Source: JALZEG01 sp035942255 (GTDB lineage Bacteria; Actinomycetota; CADDZG01; WHSQ01). From it: 64,000 bases of DNA. The DNA lies in NCBI GenBank assembly GCA_035942255.1, contig DASZDG010000022.1, forward strand, positions 15,789 through 79,788. The letters are read 5' to 3'. The position numbers and the translations under genes are program-made. This document shows positions 16,715 through 24,640 of this stretch, piece after piece; within the stretch, counting starts at the first letter, position 1; each line of letters begins with the position of its first letter. The notes below the pieces were generated by a model. That model was given only the letters and a program-made list of their open reading frames with translations, ran no database searches and was not told the origin of the DNA.

Positions 16715-17419
16715 ATAGGCCTCGCGGCTCTGGGCGTCCCCGAGGGGGGCGGGCCCCGCTACGACCTCGCGCTGACCCACCGTTCGTACGCGTTCGAACA
16801 GAGCGCGGCGCAGCACAACGAACGCCTGGAGTTCCTCGGCGACGCGATCCTCGGCGCGGTCGTCACCGACCTGATCTTCGACCGCTATCCCGACCTCTCG
16901 GAGGGCGCGATGGCGCCGTTGCGCGCGTCCGTGGTCAACACGCACTCGCTGGCGGACATAGCTCGCAAGCTCGACCTCGGACGGCACATCAAGCTCGGCA
17001 AGGGCGAGGAGATGGGCGGCGGGCGCGACAAGGCGTCGCTGCTCGCGGACGCGCTCGAGGCGGTGATCGGCGCCGTCTACCTCGAGCGGGGGCTGGACGC
17101 CGTCAAGGAGGCGATCGTGCCGATCTTCGAAGAGCGGATCGCGGCCGCGGTGGCCGCGGGGACGCGCTTCGACCCGAAGGCGGCGCTGCAGGAGCGTGCG
17201 GTCGCCGACGGGCACTCTCTCCCCTCGTACCGCGTCACGGGCTCGGGGCCCGACCACGACAAGCGCTTCGAGGCCGACGTGTTCGTCGCCGGGCGCCTGC
17301 TCGGGACCGGCGGGGGACGCAGCAAGAAGGAGGCGGAGCAGGATGCCGCCCGCCGGGCGCTGTCCGCCATCGAGGCGGGAACGCTGGAAGGAGGTGCTTC
17401 GGATGCCCGAGCTTCCTGA
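16715..17419 (+). CDS. rnc: Ribonuclease III, apparently with a non-canonical ATA start
   Basis: Cleaves double-stranded RNA in rRNA maturation. The catalytic signature ERLEFLGDAILG lies at 16830-16865, and the rest of the RNase III domain (ALTHRSYAF, DKASLLADALEAVIGAVYLE) and a C-terminal dsRNA-binding domain (DPKAALQERA to KKEAEQDAARRAL) follow. The first in-frame ATG is at 16910, after the signature, so it cannot be the start. Between the rpmF stop and the signature no in-frame ATG, GTG or TTG exists. ATA 16715 lies 10 nt after GGAG and gives 234 residues beginning xGLAALGVPEGG, the expected length and N-terminus. CTG 16730 is a weaker alternative. It overlaps mutM by 17 nt. Confidence 0.85.
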   Translation: MGLAALGVPEGGGPRYDLALTHRSYAFEQSAAQHNERLEFLGDAILGAVVTDLIFDRYPDLSEGAMAPLRASVVNTHSLADIARKLDLGRHIKLGKGEEMGGGRDKASLLADALEAVIGAVYLERGLDAVKEAIVPIFEERIAAAVAAGTRFDPKAALQERAVADGHSLPSYRVTGSGPDHDKRFEADVFVAGRLLGTGGGRSKKEAEQDAARRALSAIEAGTLEGGASDARAS

Positions 17420-18245
17420 GATCGAGGTCCTCCGCCGCGACCTCGAGAAGGAGATCGTCGGCCGCCGGATCAAGGACGTGGAGGTCCGGCCGGGGACCAA
17501 CGCGATGAAGGTCATCTCGCGTCACGGGCGCCGCAAGGACTTCCAGGACCTGTTGCTGGGGGCGAAGGTCGAGCGCATCGACCGGCGCGGGCGCGCTCTG
17601 CTGCTCGAGCTCGACAACGCGCGGACGCTCGTGTTCGAGCTCGGGCGCGCCGGACAGCTGTTGAAGACCAGCGCGTCGGACGAGGTCGCCACGCACACGC
17701 ACATCGTGATCGCGTTCACGATCGGAGGGCACCTGCGTTTCTCGGACCCGTCGAAGGAGGGTGAGGTCTACGTCGCGCCGAACGACGAGGTCGCGGAGCT
17801 CACCGACACCGGCGGCGCGATCGACCCGCTCGAGCAGCCGCTCGCGTGGCACCACTTCTCGTCGTTGCTCGAGGAGCGCAAGACGGGGCTGAAGGAGCTC
17901 CTGATGGACGACAGCTTCATCGTCGGCCTCGGCGACATCTACTCCGACGAGATCCTGTTCGCGTCGGGGCTGCGCTACGACCACCCGTCGAACAAGCTGT
18001 CGTCGCAGGACGTGCGCCGCCTGTACCGGGCGCTGATGGAGATCCTCCAGGACGCGGTGAAGGCGCGGGGGACCTCGTGGGGGGACTCGCCGTTCACGGA
18101 CCTGCAGGGGGATCCGGGGCAGTACCAGCTCGAGCTGAAGGTCTACGACCGCGAGGGCGAGTTCTGCCGCCGGTGTCGCAACGACGTCGTCAAGGAGCGG
18201 TACGGCGACTCGTACACGTATTTCTGTCCGCAATGTCAGTCGTGA
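17403..18245 (+). CDS. mutM: Formamidopyrimidine-DNA glycosylase-type protein (Fpg/Nei family)
   Basis: 280 residues starting MPELPEIEVLRRDLE, with the catalytic Pro2 and Glu3, after a strong GGAGG site inside rnc. Excises oxidised purines such as 8-oxoguanine. The C-terminal zinc finger (CRRC and CPQC) is intact. However, three phosphate-contacting residues of classical Fpg appear replaced: the hairpin lysine is R64 (RRGRALLLEL), the asparagine of the GNIY motif is aspartate (GLGDIYSDEILF), and the zinc-finger arginine aligns with Ser/Tyr (GDSYTYFCPQ). It may be a divergent Fpg subfamily with altered specificity. Confidence 0.88.
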   Translation: MPELPEIEVLRRDLEKEIVGRRIKDVEVRPGTNAMKVISRHGRRKDFQDLLLGAKVERIDRRGRALLLELDNARTLVFELGRAGQLLKTSASDEVATHTHIVIAFTIGGHLRFSDPSKEGEVYVAPNDEVAELTDTGGAIDPLEQPLAWHHFSSLLEERKTGLKELLMDDSFIVGLGDIYSDEILFASGLRYDHPSNKLSSQDVRRLYRALMEILQDAVKARGTSWGDSPFTDLQGDPGQYQLELKVYDREGEFCRRCRNDVVKERYGDSYTYFCPQCQS

Positions 18246-18260
18246 GCAGGAGGAACCGAA

Positions 18261-18536
18261 GTGGAAGATAGGACTCGCGTCCACGTGTTCGTGTCCGGGG
18301 ACGTGCAGGGCGTGAACTTCCGGCAGGCGATCGCGGACAAGGCGAACGAACAGGGTGTGACCGGCTGGGTCCGCAACCTCAACGACGGGCGTGTCGAGGC
18401 CGTGCTCGAGGGGCCGCGCGACGAGGTCTACCGGGTCGTGGGGCTGTGCCGGGCGGGGCCCAAGGGGGCCCGGGTGCAGGGCGTGCAGGTCGACCGGGAG
18501 CCCCCGAAAAATGAGAAGACGTTCAAGATCAAGTGA
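18261..18536 (+). CDS. acyP: Acylphosphatase
   Basis: 91 residues. Hydrolyses carboxyl-phosphate bonds such as acetyl phosphate. Catalytic Arg21 in DVQGVNFRQAI and Asn39 in GWVRNLNDGRVE are both present. GTG start with AGGAG upstream. Same position before smc as in mycobacteria. Confidence 0.93.
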   Translation: MEDRTRVHVFVSGDVQGVNFRQAIADKANEQGVTGWVRNLNDGRVEAVLEGPRDEVYRVVGLCRAGPKGARVQGVQVDREPPKNEKTFKIK

Positions 18537-18714
18537 GTCCTTCGCTCCTGTGGCGGCCCTCCGGCGGCGGCGCCGCTCCGCTCAGGCGCAACCTTTAAGC
18601 CTTCGCTCCGGGACACCGCCGCCTCCGGGCTGCCTAGCGTCGGATCAATAGAAGGCTCTTGCTGCGCGGCCGCACGCCGCTCTGGCCGTTGGGCACGCCG
18701 AGGTCTCCGGACGA

Positions 18715-18757
18715 CTGGTGCATGTGGTGCACGCACCAGTTGCACCACATGCGCCAG
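18715..18757 (+). repeat. 17-bp inverted repeat with 9-nt loop (strong stem-loop)
   Basis: The arms ctggtgcatgtggtgca (18715-18731) and tgcaccacatgcgccag (18741-18757) pair along all 17 positions with a single G:U, around the loop cgcaccagt. It is not followed by a T-run, so a simple terminator is not certain. A structured RNA, an attenuator upstream of smc, or a protein-binding dyad are possible. Confidence 0.6.
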
Positions 18758-18847
18758 TTGCAGCCGGGGGTCTGCGGGCACAGGTTGGAGCCCCCGGGCC
18801 GCGCCTTAGACCGGCAAGAAAGCCGGTTCGGGCCTGGCGCCCGCTGC

Positions 18848-18853
18848 TAGGTT
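18848..18853 (+). promoter_or_regulatory. -10 box (TAGGTT) of smc, leaderless arrangement
   Basis: TAGGTT ends 7 nt before ATG 18861 with no ribosome site. This argues for ATG 18861 rather than the in-frame TTG 18852, which lies inside the box. Confidence 0.5.
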
Positions 18854-18860
18854 GAGCGGC

Positions 18861-21800
18861 ATGTTCGTCAAGGCTTTGCGGCTGTCCGGGTTCAAGTCAT
18901 TCGCCAATCCCACCGTGCTCGAGTTCGAGCGCGGCGTGAACGTCATCGTCGGCCCCAACGGGTCCGGCAAGTCCAACATCGCCGACGCCCTGACCTGGGT
19001 CCTCGGATCCCAGGCCCCCACGACCCTGCGCGGCGCCTCGATGGAGGACGTGATCTTCGCCGGTTCGGCCGGGCGCCCCCGCCTCGGCATCGCCGAGGTC
19101 GCGCTCACGCTCGACAACGCGTCGGGCGTGCTGCCGCTGGACCTCTCGGAGGTCACGATCAGCCGCTCCACCGACCGCAGCGGCGCGTCCGAGTACCGGA
19201 TCAACGGCGCTCCCTGCCGCCTGCTCGACGTGGCCGAGCTCCTGTCGGACACCGGCATCGGCCGGAGCATCCACACGGTCGTGGGGCAGGGTCAGCTGGA
19301 CGCCGTGTTGCAGGCCCGGCCCGAGGACCGCCGCTCGTTCATCGAGGAGGCCGGCCAGATCGGCAAGTACCGCCGCCGCAAGGACCGGGCGCTGAAGAAG
19401 CTCGAACGGGTCGAGGACAACCTCACGCGGCTCAACGACGTGCTGACGGAGCTGAGGCGGTCGATCCGGCCGCTGAAGCGGCAGGCGTCCGTGGCCGCGA
19501 TGCACTCCGAGCTGGTGGCCGAGCACGTCGGGCTCCGGCAGCGGCTGGCCGCGACCGAGCTCGCCCGGCTCGCCGGCGAAGAGGCCGGCCTCGACCTGAC
19601 CTCGGAGGTCCGCCGGGCCGAGCTCCTGGGCGAAGAGCTCGAGGGCGTGCGGGCGCGGCTCGAGTCTGCGGCGTCGCAGCGCGCGGAGCTCGCTGAGGCC
19701 GCCGACGAGGCCCGTTCGATCGCGCACCGGATCCACCGCTCGTCCGACCGGCTGCGGGCGCTCGGTCGGCTGGCGAGCGAGCGGGCCGAGACGATCGCCG
19801 CCCGGCTCGCCGCCGAGACCGAGGAGGGCTACCGCGAGCGGATCCGTCTGCTCCAGGGCGAGCGGTCGCGCTGGGGGGCCGAGACCGAGGCCCTGGCGGC
19901 CGCTGCTGCGGAGGCCCGTGAGCGTGCCGTCGCTGCCGGGGCGCAGGCGGCCGAGGCCGCCGAGGCGGCCGCGGGCGAAGAGACGATCCTCAGCGCCGCG
20001 CGCTCGGAGGAGACCGCCGCTACGCAGGCGCTCGTACGGGCCGAGGGCAGCGAGGCCGCGGGCCGCGCCACGCTCGGGTCGATCCAGGCCCGCGTGAAAG
20101 CCGTCGAGGAGAGGCGCGAGGTCGCTCAACGCGAGCTCGTCTCGGACTCGGCCAAGGCGGGGGCCGCCTTGACTGAGGTCCGGAACCTCGAGACCGAGCT
20201 CGATCGGGTTACCGAGGCCGCGGCCGCCGCGGAGATGGCCCTCGAGGAGGCGCGCGAGAAGGCCGACCTGTTGAAGTCGTCGCTCGGCGCCACGCAGGCC
20301 GGCCGGGCGGCCGCGGTCGCGCGGCTCGAAGCGCTGCGCGAGGTCGACGAGCTGTTCGCCGACGCCGGAGAGCTCCGAGGCCGACTGCGGCCCCTGCTCG
20401 AAGCAGCCGAGGCGTCTGCGGAGATAGCCACGGCGTCCGAGGACGAGGCCGCGGCGATCCTCGCGAGCGCCGAAGCGGAGGCCGAGAGCCGTTGGCAGGA
20501 AGTGGCGCGTCAGGACGAAGAGCTGCGCCGCCTCGATGCCCTGCTGTCCGCGGCTGCCGACCGCCTGGCGGGCAGGCGCCGCCGGCACGAGGCGCGCGAG
20601 GTCGAGCTGGCGGCCCTCGACGAGGAGCTCTCACGGGCGCGCGATGCGCTCGCCACCGCGGAGCGGGCCGCGACCGAGGAGCGAGCGGCGCTCCCCGAGA
20701 GGAAGGCCGCCGTAGAGGTCGCGCGCGAGCGTCGTGAGGCCGCCGAGCGCCGCCTGGCGATCGCACGGGAGAAGGCGACCGCGCTCGCGACCGAGGCGAC
20801 GGAGCAGGAGGTAGCGGCGCGCGGCGCGGAGCAACGCGCGGGGGCCGCACGGGCGCGCGTCGCGGAGGCCGAGACCGGGATCGCCGACGCAGAGGCCGCG
20901 CTCGAGGGGCTCGAGGACCTGCGCGCCGCGCTCGACCGCAAACGCCGGCGCGCCGAGGAGGTCGCCTACGCGGCGACGGACGCGGCCGCTCGGGCCGCGG
21001 CGTGGGCGCGCGATGCCGACGCGCGCGCGGATCGCGCCCGCGAACGCCAGCGAGCGGGGGAGACGCAACTCGAGGCGCTGCGAGCGCGCGAGCGCGAGCT
21101 CGGGCAAGGCCTCGAGGAGCTGGCGCGGCGCAGGAACGCCGCCGAGGTGCGCCGTGCCGAGACGCGCGCACGGGCCGCCGCGGTCGCCGAGCGTGCCCTG
21201 GAGGAGTGGGGGCTGACGGCCGACGACCTGACCGCATTGGGACGCCTGGATCCGAATGCAGAGGCGGAGGCGCGTACGAGGGTGAACGAGCTCGACCGCC
21301 AGATGAAGCGCCTCGGGACGGTGAACCCGCGCGCCGCCGAGGAGTACGAGGAGCTCGCCGAGAGGGAGTCGTTCCTCGAGACGCAGATGAGCGACCTGCG
21401 ATCGTCGAAGCGCGACCTGATGGCGGTAGTGAGTGAGGTCGACGAGACGATCGTCGAGGTCTTCTCGCAGGCGTTCACCGACGTCGCAGCCGAGTTCGAG
21501 GGCGTGATCCAGCGGCTCTTCCCCGGAGGCTCGGGGCAGCTGAAGCTCACGAATCCCGACGACATCCTCACGAGCGGTATCGAGATCGAGGCGCGGCCCC
21601 CGGGCAAGAACGTCCGCAAGCTGTCGCTGCTCTCGGGTGGCGAGCGATCGCTCGTCGCGCTCGCGTTCCTGTTCTCGATCTTCCGGTCGCGCCCGTCGCC
21701 GTTCTATCTGCTCGACGAGGTCGAGGCCGCTCTCGACGACGTGAACCTGCAGCGTTTCCTCGGACTGGTTGAGGAGCTCGAGGAGCGCGCGCAGATCCTG

Positions 21801-21920
21801 ATCGTCACGCACCAGAAGCGCACGATGGAGGCCGCCGACGTCCTCTACGGCGTCTCGATGGCAAAGGACGGCGTCTCGCACGTCGTGGCGCAGCGCATGG
21901 AGGACGTCACCGTCTCGTAG
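18861..21920 (+). CDS. smc: Chromosome segregation ATPase SMC, apparently lacking the hinge domain
   Basis: 1019 residues. The N-terminal head has the Walker A GPNGSGKSNIADALTW near residue 32, and the C-terminal head has the signature KLSLLSGGERSLVALAFLFS, Walker B FYLLDEVEAALDD and the H-loop LIVTHQKRTMEAADVLYG, so the ATPase is intact. Between about residues 170 and 840 the sequence is continuous Ala/Glu/Arg-rich coiled coil. At the midpoint (490-520) where a hinge of about 150-170 residues should begin, there is only a short ALREVDELFADAGELRGRL stretch. Ordinary bacterial SMC is 1150-1190 residues. Head and syntenic position (acyP-smc-ftsY) make it the housekeeping SMC. Confidence 0.93.
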   Translation: MFVKALRLSGFKSFANPTVLEFERGVNVIVGPNGSGKSNIADALTWVLGSQAPTTLRGASMEDVIFAGSAGRPRLGIAEVALTLDNASGVLPLDLSEVTISRSTDRSGASEYRINGAPCRLLDVAELLSDTGIGRSIHTVVGQGQLDAVLQARPEDRRSFIEEAGQIGKYRRRKDRALKKLERVEDNLTRLNDVLTELRRSIRPLKRQASVAAMHSELVAEHVGLRQRLAATELARLAGEEAGLDLTSEVRRAELLGEELEGVRARLESAASQRAELAEAADEARSIAHRIHRSSDRLRALGRLASERAETIAARLAAETEEGYRERIRLLQGERSRWGAETEALAAAAAEARERAVAAGAQAAEAAEAAAGEETILSAARSEETAATQALVRAEGSEAAGRATLGSIQARVKAVEERREVAQRELVSDSAKAGAALTEVRNLETELDRVTEAAAAAEMALEEAREKADLLKSSLGATQAGRAAAVARLEALREVDELFADAGELRGRLRPLLEAAEASAEIATASEDEAAAILASAEAEAESRWQEVARQDEELRRLDALLSAAADRLAGRRRRHEAREVELAALDEELSRARDALATAERAATEERAALPERKAAVEVARERREAAERRLAIAREKATALATEATEQEVAARGAEQRAGAARARVAEAETGIADAEAALEGLEDLRAALDRKRRRAEEVAYAATDAAARAAAWARDADARADRARERQRAGETQLEALRARERELGQGLEELARRRNAAEVRRAETRARAAAVAERALEEWGLTADDLTALGRLDPNAEAEARTRVNELDRQMKRLGTVNPRAAEEYEELAERESFLETQMSDLRSSKRDLMAVVSEVDETIVEVFSQAFTDVAAEFEGVIQRLFPGGSGQLKLTNPDDILTSGIEIEARPPGKNVRKLSLLSGGERSLVALAFLFSIFRSRPSPFYLLDEVEAALDDVNLQRFLGLVEELEERAQILIVTHQKRTMEAADVLYGVSMAKDGVSHVVAQRMEDVTVS

Positions 21921-21936
21921 CGCGGGCCGGTGCGTT

Positions 21937-21942
21937 TAGCCT
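21937..21942 (+). promoter_or_regulatory. -10 box (TAGCCT) of ftsY, leaderless arrangement
   Basis: TAGCCT ends 7 nt before ATG 21950, with no Shine-Dalgarno sequence between. Confidence 0.5.
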
Positions 21943-21949
21943 TGCCCGC

Positions 21950-23113
21950 ATGCCCGAGGGAATGGTTCCTGAGCTTCTGATCGGACTCGCTCTGCTGCTC
22001 GTAGTGGGCGGTGCGGTCTTTGTGTCGCGCCGGGGGCCGCGTGACGAGCCGCCGCGTCTGGACACGCGCGACGAGCCCGGTGGCGGCGTCGCCGTCGAGG
22101 AGCGGCCGGCAGGGGTCGCTCCGCCGGTCCCGACTGCACCTCCCGTCGAGGCGGCGCCTCCGATCGAGGCTCCGCCCGTAGAGGCCGTTCCCGAGGAGCC
22201 ACTGCCCGTCGAGGCGCCGCGGCCCACGCTGCGCGACCGCCTCGCGAAGAGCCGCAAGTTCTTCGCCGACCGGCTCGCCGATGCGTTCGGGCGCGCCCCC
22301 GACGACGAGACGTGGGACGACGTGGAGGCCGCCCTGATCCAGGCGGACGTCGGCGTCGAGACCGCGACGCGCATCACCGAGGACCTGAAGACGCGGGCGC
22401 GCGAGCGCAAGGTGACCGACGCGTCGGAGGTCAAGGCGTTGCTGGCCGAGGAGCTCGTGACGCTGTTCGACCTCGATCGCGACCGGGGGCTGAACCTCGC
22501 TCCGGAAGCGCCGTCCGTGTGGCTGGTGGTGGGAGTCAACGGCACGGGGAAGACGACGACGATCGGCAAGCTTGCCCGCGACCTCAAGGAGCGCGGCCGC
22601 TCGGTGAGCCTCGCCGCAGCCGACACGTTCCGTGCCGCGGCCGACGAGCAGCTCGGCGTTTGGGCCGACCGCTCGGGCGCGCAGCTCGTCAAGCACCAGC
22701 ACGGAGCCGACCCCGGCGCGGTCGCGTTCGACGCGTTCCAGCACGCACGCGCCCGCGGCGTCGACGTGCTGATCGTCGACACCGCCGGGCGGCTGCACAC
22801 GAAGACGCCGTTGATGGACGAGCTCGGCAAGGTGCGCCGCGTGATCGAGAAGGAGGGGACCGTGCACGAGACCCTCCTCGTCATCGACGCGACCGCGGGG
22901 CAGAACGGTCTCGTCCAGGCGCGCGAGTTCGCGGGGGCCGCGGGCGTGACCGGCGTCGTGCTGACGAAGCTGGACGGCACGGCCAAGGGCGGCATAGCAC
23001 TCGCGATCGAGCAGGACCTCGACATCCCGATCAAGCTGATCGGCGTCGGCGAGGGCATCGACGACCTCGAGCCGTTCGACCCGAAGACGTTCGTGGACGC
23101 CCTGCTGGCGTGA
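21950..23113 (+). CDS. ftsY: Signal recognition particle receptor FtsY
   Basis: 387 residues. SRP GTPase that docks ribosome-SRP complexes at SecYEG. An N-terminal membrane anchor (LLIGLALLLVVGGAVFVSRR, about residues 8-27) precedes an acidic Pro/Glu/Ala linker, the N domain, and the G domain with GVNGTGKTTTIGKLAR, AADTFRAAADEQL, VDTAGRLHTK and TKLDGTAKGG. The stop overlaps the next GTG by 4 nt. Confidence 0.97.
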   Translation: MPEGMVPELLIGLALLLVVGGAVFVSRRGPRDEPPRLDTRDEPGGGVAVEERPAGVAPPVPTAPPVEAAPPIEAPPVEAVPEEPLPVEAPRPTLRDRLAKSRKFFADRLADAFGRAPDDETWDDVEAALIQADVGVETATRITEDLKTRARERKVTDASEVKALLAEELVTLFDLDRDRGLNLAPEAPSVWLVVGVNGTGKTTTIGKLARDLKERGRSVSLAAADTFRAAADEQLGVWADRSGAQLVKHQHGADPGAVAFDAFQHARARGVDVLIVDTAGRLHTKTPLMDELGKVRRVIEKEGTVHETLLVIDATAGQNGLVQAREFAGAAGVTGVVLTKLDGTAKGGIALAIEQDLDIPIKLIGVGEGIDDLEPFDPKTFVDALLA

Positions 23114-24006
23114 ACGTAGTCGTCGCCGGCGGGACGGGCTTCATCGGCCGGCACATCTCGCGGGCCCTGATGGACGCGGGCCACGCGGTGACGGTCCTCA
23201 CGCGCAACCCGGGGTCGGTGTCGTCGATCCCCGAGCTCGACGGGGCCGGCGCGACGCGGGCAGACGTCACCGACCCGCGGTCGCTGTCGGGGGTGCTCGC
23301 CGGGGCGGACGCCGTCATCGGCGCGGTCCAGTTCCCGAACCACCCGGTCGAGGTCCCGCGCAAGGGGCTCACGTACGACCGTTACGACCGGCAGGGGACC
23401 GAGAACCTGCTCGCCGAGGCGTCGGCCGCGGGCGTCGGGCACTACCTCTACATCAGCGGCGCGAACGTCGACCCGCGCAGCGACAAGGCCTGGTACCGCG
23501 CGAAGGGCCGTGCGGAGGAGGCGATCCGCGCGAGCGGGTTGAAGTGGGCGATCCTGCGGCCCTCGTGGGCCTATGGCCCGGAGGACCGCGCGCTGAACAA
23601 GTTCGTCGCGATCGCGCGCTTCTCGCCGGTGGTGCCGCAGCTCGGCATCGCGCCCCAGCGCGTGCAGCCGGTGTGGGTCGGCGACATCGCGCTTGCGGCG
23701 CGGCGCGTGTTCGAGCGCAACGGATGGGGCGAGGTCTACGAGATCGGCGGGCCGGACGTCATGACGATGAACGAGATCATCCACACGCTCCTCGACGTGA
23801 CCGGCCGCAAGCGCGGCGTCCTCCCCGTGCCGGCGTGGCTGGCGAAGGCGGGGACCGCGCCGCTGAAGCTGTTGCCCAGCCCCCCGATGACGCCGCAGGG
23901 CATCGAGTTCGCGATCCAGGAGGGCATCGTGGACACGACGCTCTTGAGGGAGCGCCTGGGCGTCGAGCCCATCCGCCTGCGTGACGGACTCGCGCGCTAT
24001 CTCTGA
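23110..24006 (+). CDS. NAD(P)-binding atypical SDR/epimerase (NDUFA9-like)
   Basis: 298 residues, GTG start overlapping the ftsY stop. The Rossmann motif VVVAGGTGFIGRHISRAL is at the very N-terminus, then DAVIGAVQFPN and YLYISGANVDPRSDKAWYRAKG, then LRPSWAYGPEDRALNKF. The family includes NDUFA9-like proteins and sugar epimerases. The classical YxxxK is seen as W-Y-R-A-K. Substrate unknown. Probably expressed with ftsY and the small membrane proteins that follow. Confidence 0.8.
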   Translation: MNVVVAGGTGFIGRHISRALMDAGHAVTVLTRNPGSVSSIPELDGAGATRADVTDPRSLSGVLAGADAVIGAVQFPNHPVEVPRKGLTYDRYDRQGTENLLAEASAAGVGHYLYISGANVDPRSDKAWYRAKGRAEEAIRASGLKWAILRPSWAYGPEDRALNKFVAIARFSPVVPQLGIAPQRVQPVWVGDIALAARRVFERNGWGEVYEIGGPDVMTMNEIIHTLLDVTGRKRGVLPVPAWLAKAGTAPLKLLPSPPMTPQGIEFAIQEGIVDTTLLRERLGVEPIRLRDGLARYL

Positions 24007-24019
24007 TCGGAGCGTCGCC

Positions 24020-24304
24020 ATGGTGAAGCCGCAGCCCGAGCAACGGAAGCCCCCCGTCGACGAGCGCTACCGCATGTTCCTGCGCATCGTCGTGGTCGTG
24101 ATCGGCTTCGGCGCGTACCTGGTCGTGCAGCGCGACGAGCTCGCCGCCGGTGTGATGGTGGGCGCAGGCATCGTCGCGCTCGGGTGGGCGGTGGTGGACA
24201 GGTACACGCTGTGGCGCCGGGAGCAGTCCGAGATGCTGCTCGTCGGCCAGGTCCTGCTCGGGATCGGTCTCGTCGCGATCGGGCTCTTCCTCTACCTCGG
24301 ATGA
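24020..24304 (+). CDS. Small two- or three-helix membrane protein, unknown
   Basis: 94 residues from ATG 24020, which follows GGAG at 8-nt spacing. Hydrophobic segments MFLRIVVVVIGFGAYLVV, GVMVGAGIVALGWAVV and LLVGQVLLGIGLVAIGLFLY. No family recognised. Its stop overlaps the start of the next gene by 4 nt (ATGA). Confidence 0.6.
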   Translation: MVKPQPEQRKPPVDERYRMFLRIVVVVIGFGAYLVVQRDELAAGVMVGAGIVALGWAVVDRYTLWRREQSEMLLVGQVLLGIGLVAIGLFLYLG

Positions 24305-24636
24305 GGGACCGCAACGCGTGGCAGCGAGACCGCGAGAAGAAGGCGCTGCGGCCCCCGCTGGACCTGCGTGAGCGCTCGCGTCTCGCCCTGAAGGTGCTGA
24401 CCGTCTTCCTCGCGTATCGCTGGTTCGAGGTGCAGGAGCTGTCGGGGGCCGCGGCGGCGACCGCGTTCGCGGCCGCGGTCGGGATGCTGTCGGCGATCGA
24501 GCTCTTGTGGCTGCGGACGACGACGCCGCGGGAGCGCATCTTCACGAGGACGAAGCGCGGCGCGGTGACCCTGCACGCGGTCACGCTTGCGGCCTCGATA
24601 GCGGCCGTCGTAGCCGCCGTGCCTCGCTTACCCTGA
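24301..24636 (+). CDS. Small membrane protein, unknown
   Basis: 111 residues. A basic cytoplasmic N-terminus (RDRNAWQRDREKKAL) is followed by hydrophobic helices (LALKVLTVFLAYRWF, AATAFAAAVGMLSAIELLWL and VTLAASIAAVVAAV). No recognised family. Start ATG overlaps the previous stop. It ends 4 nt before ffh, and the ffh -10 box lies within its 3' end. Confidence 0.55.
   Translation: MRDRNAWQRDREKKALRPPLDLRERSRLALKVLTVFLAYRWFEVQELSGAAAATAFAAAVGMLSAIELLWLRTTTPRERIFTRTKRGAVTLHAVTLAASIAAVVAAVPRLP
24629..24634 (+). promoter_or_regulatory. -10 box (TACCCT) of ffh, leaderless arrangement
   Basis: TACCCT ends 6 nt before the ffh ATG, inside the last codons of the preceding gene. Confidence 0.45.
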
Positions 24637-24640
24637 GGCG

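Larger units (their letters stand above)
18537..18860 (+). other. 324-nt intergenic region between acyP and smc
   Basis: No conserved gene is recognised here. It holds a GC-rich stretch after acyP, the long stem-loop at 18715-18757 and the smc -10 box at 18848. An open minus-strand frame (18634-18846) crosses the stem-loop and encodes a Cys/Trp/His-rich stretch but has no usable upstream start codon. Confidence 0.5.

Noticed and set aside
16700..16900. A frameshift at the start of rnc
   Set aside because: The conserved N-terminal sequence is in one frame from about 16715 with no discontinuity; only the start codon is unusual.
16910..17419. Starting rnc at ATG 16910
   Set aside because: This would delete the catalytic signature at 16830-16865. 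The conserved frame is uninterrupted upstream, so the gene starts earlier.
18852..18860. TTG 18852 as the smc start
   Set aside because: It overlaps the TAGGTT box, and the SMC N-terminus conventionally begins at MFVKALRLSGFKSF.
21907..24021. A 704-codon open minus-strand frame opposite ftsY and the epimerase gene
   Set aside because: Same reason: a codon-composition shadow of recognisable plus-strand genes, rich in Arg/Ser/Ala with no motif.
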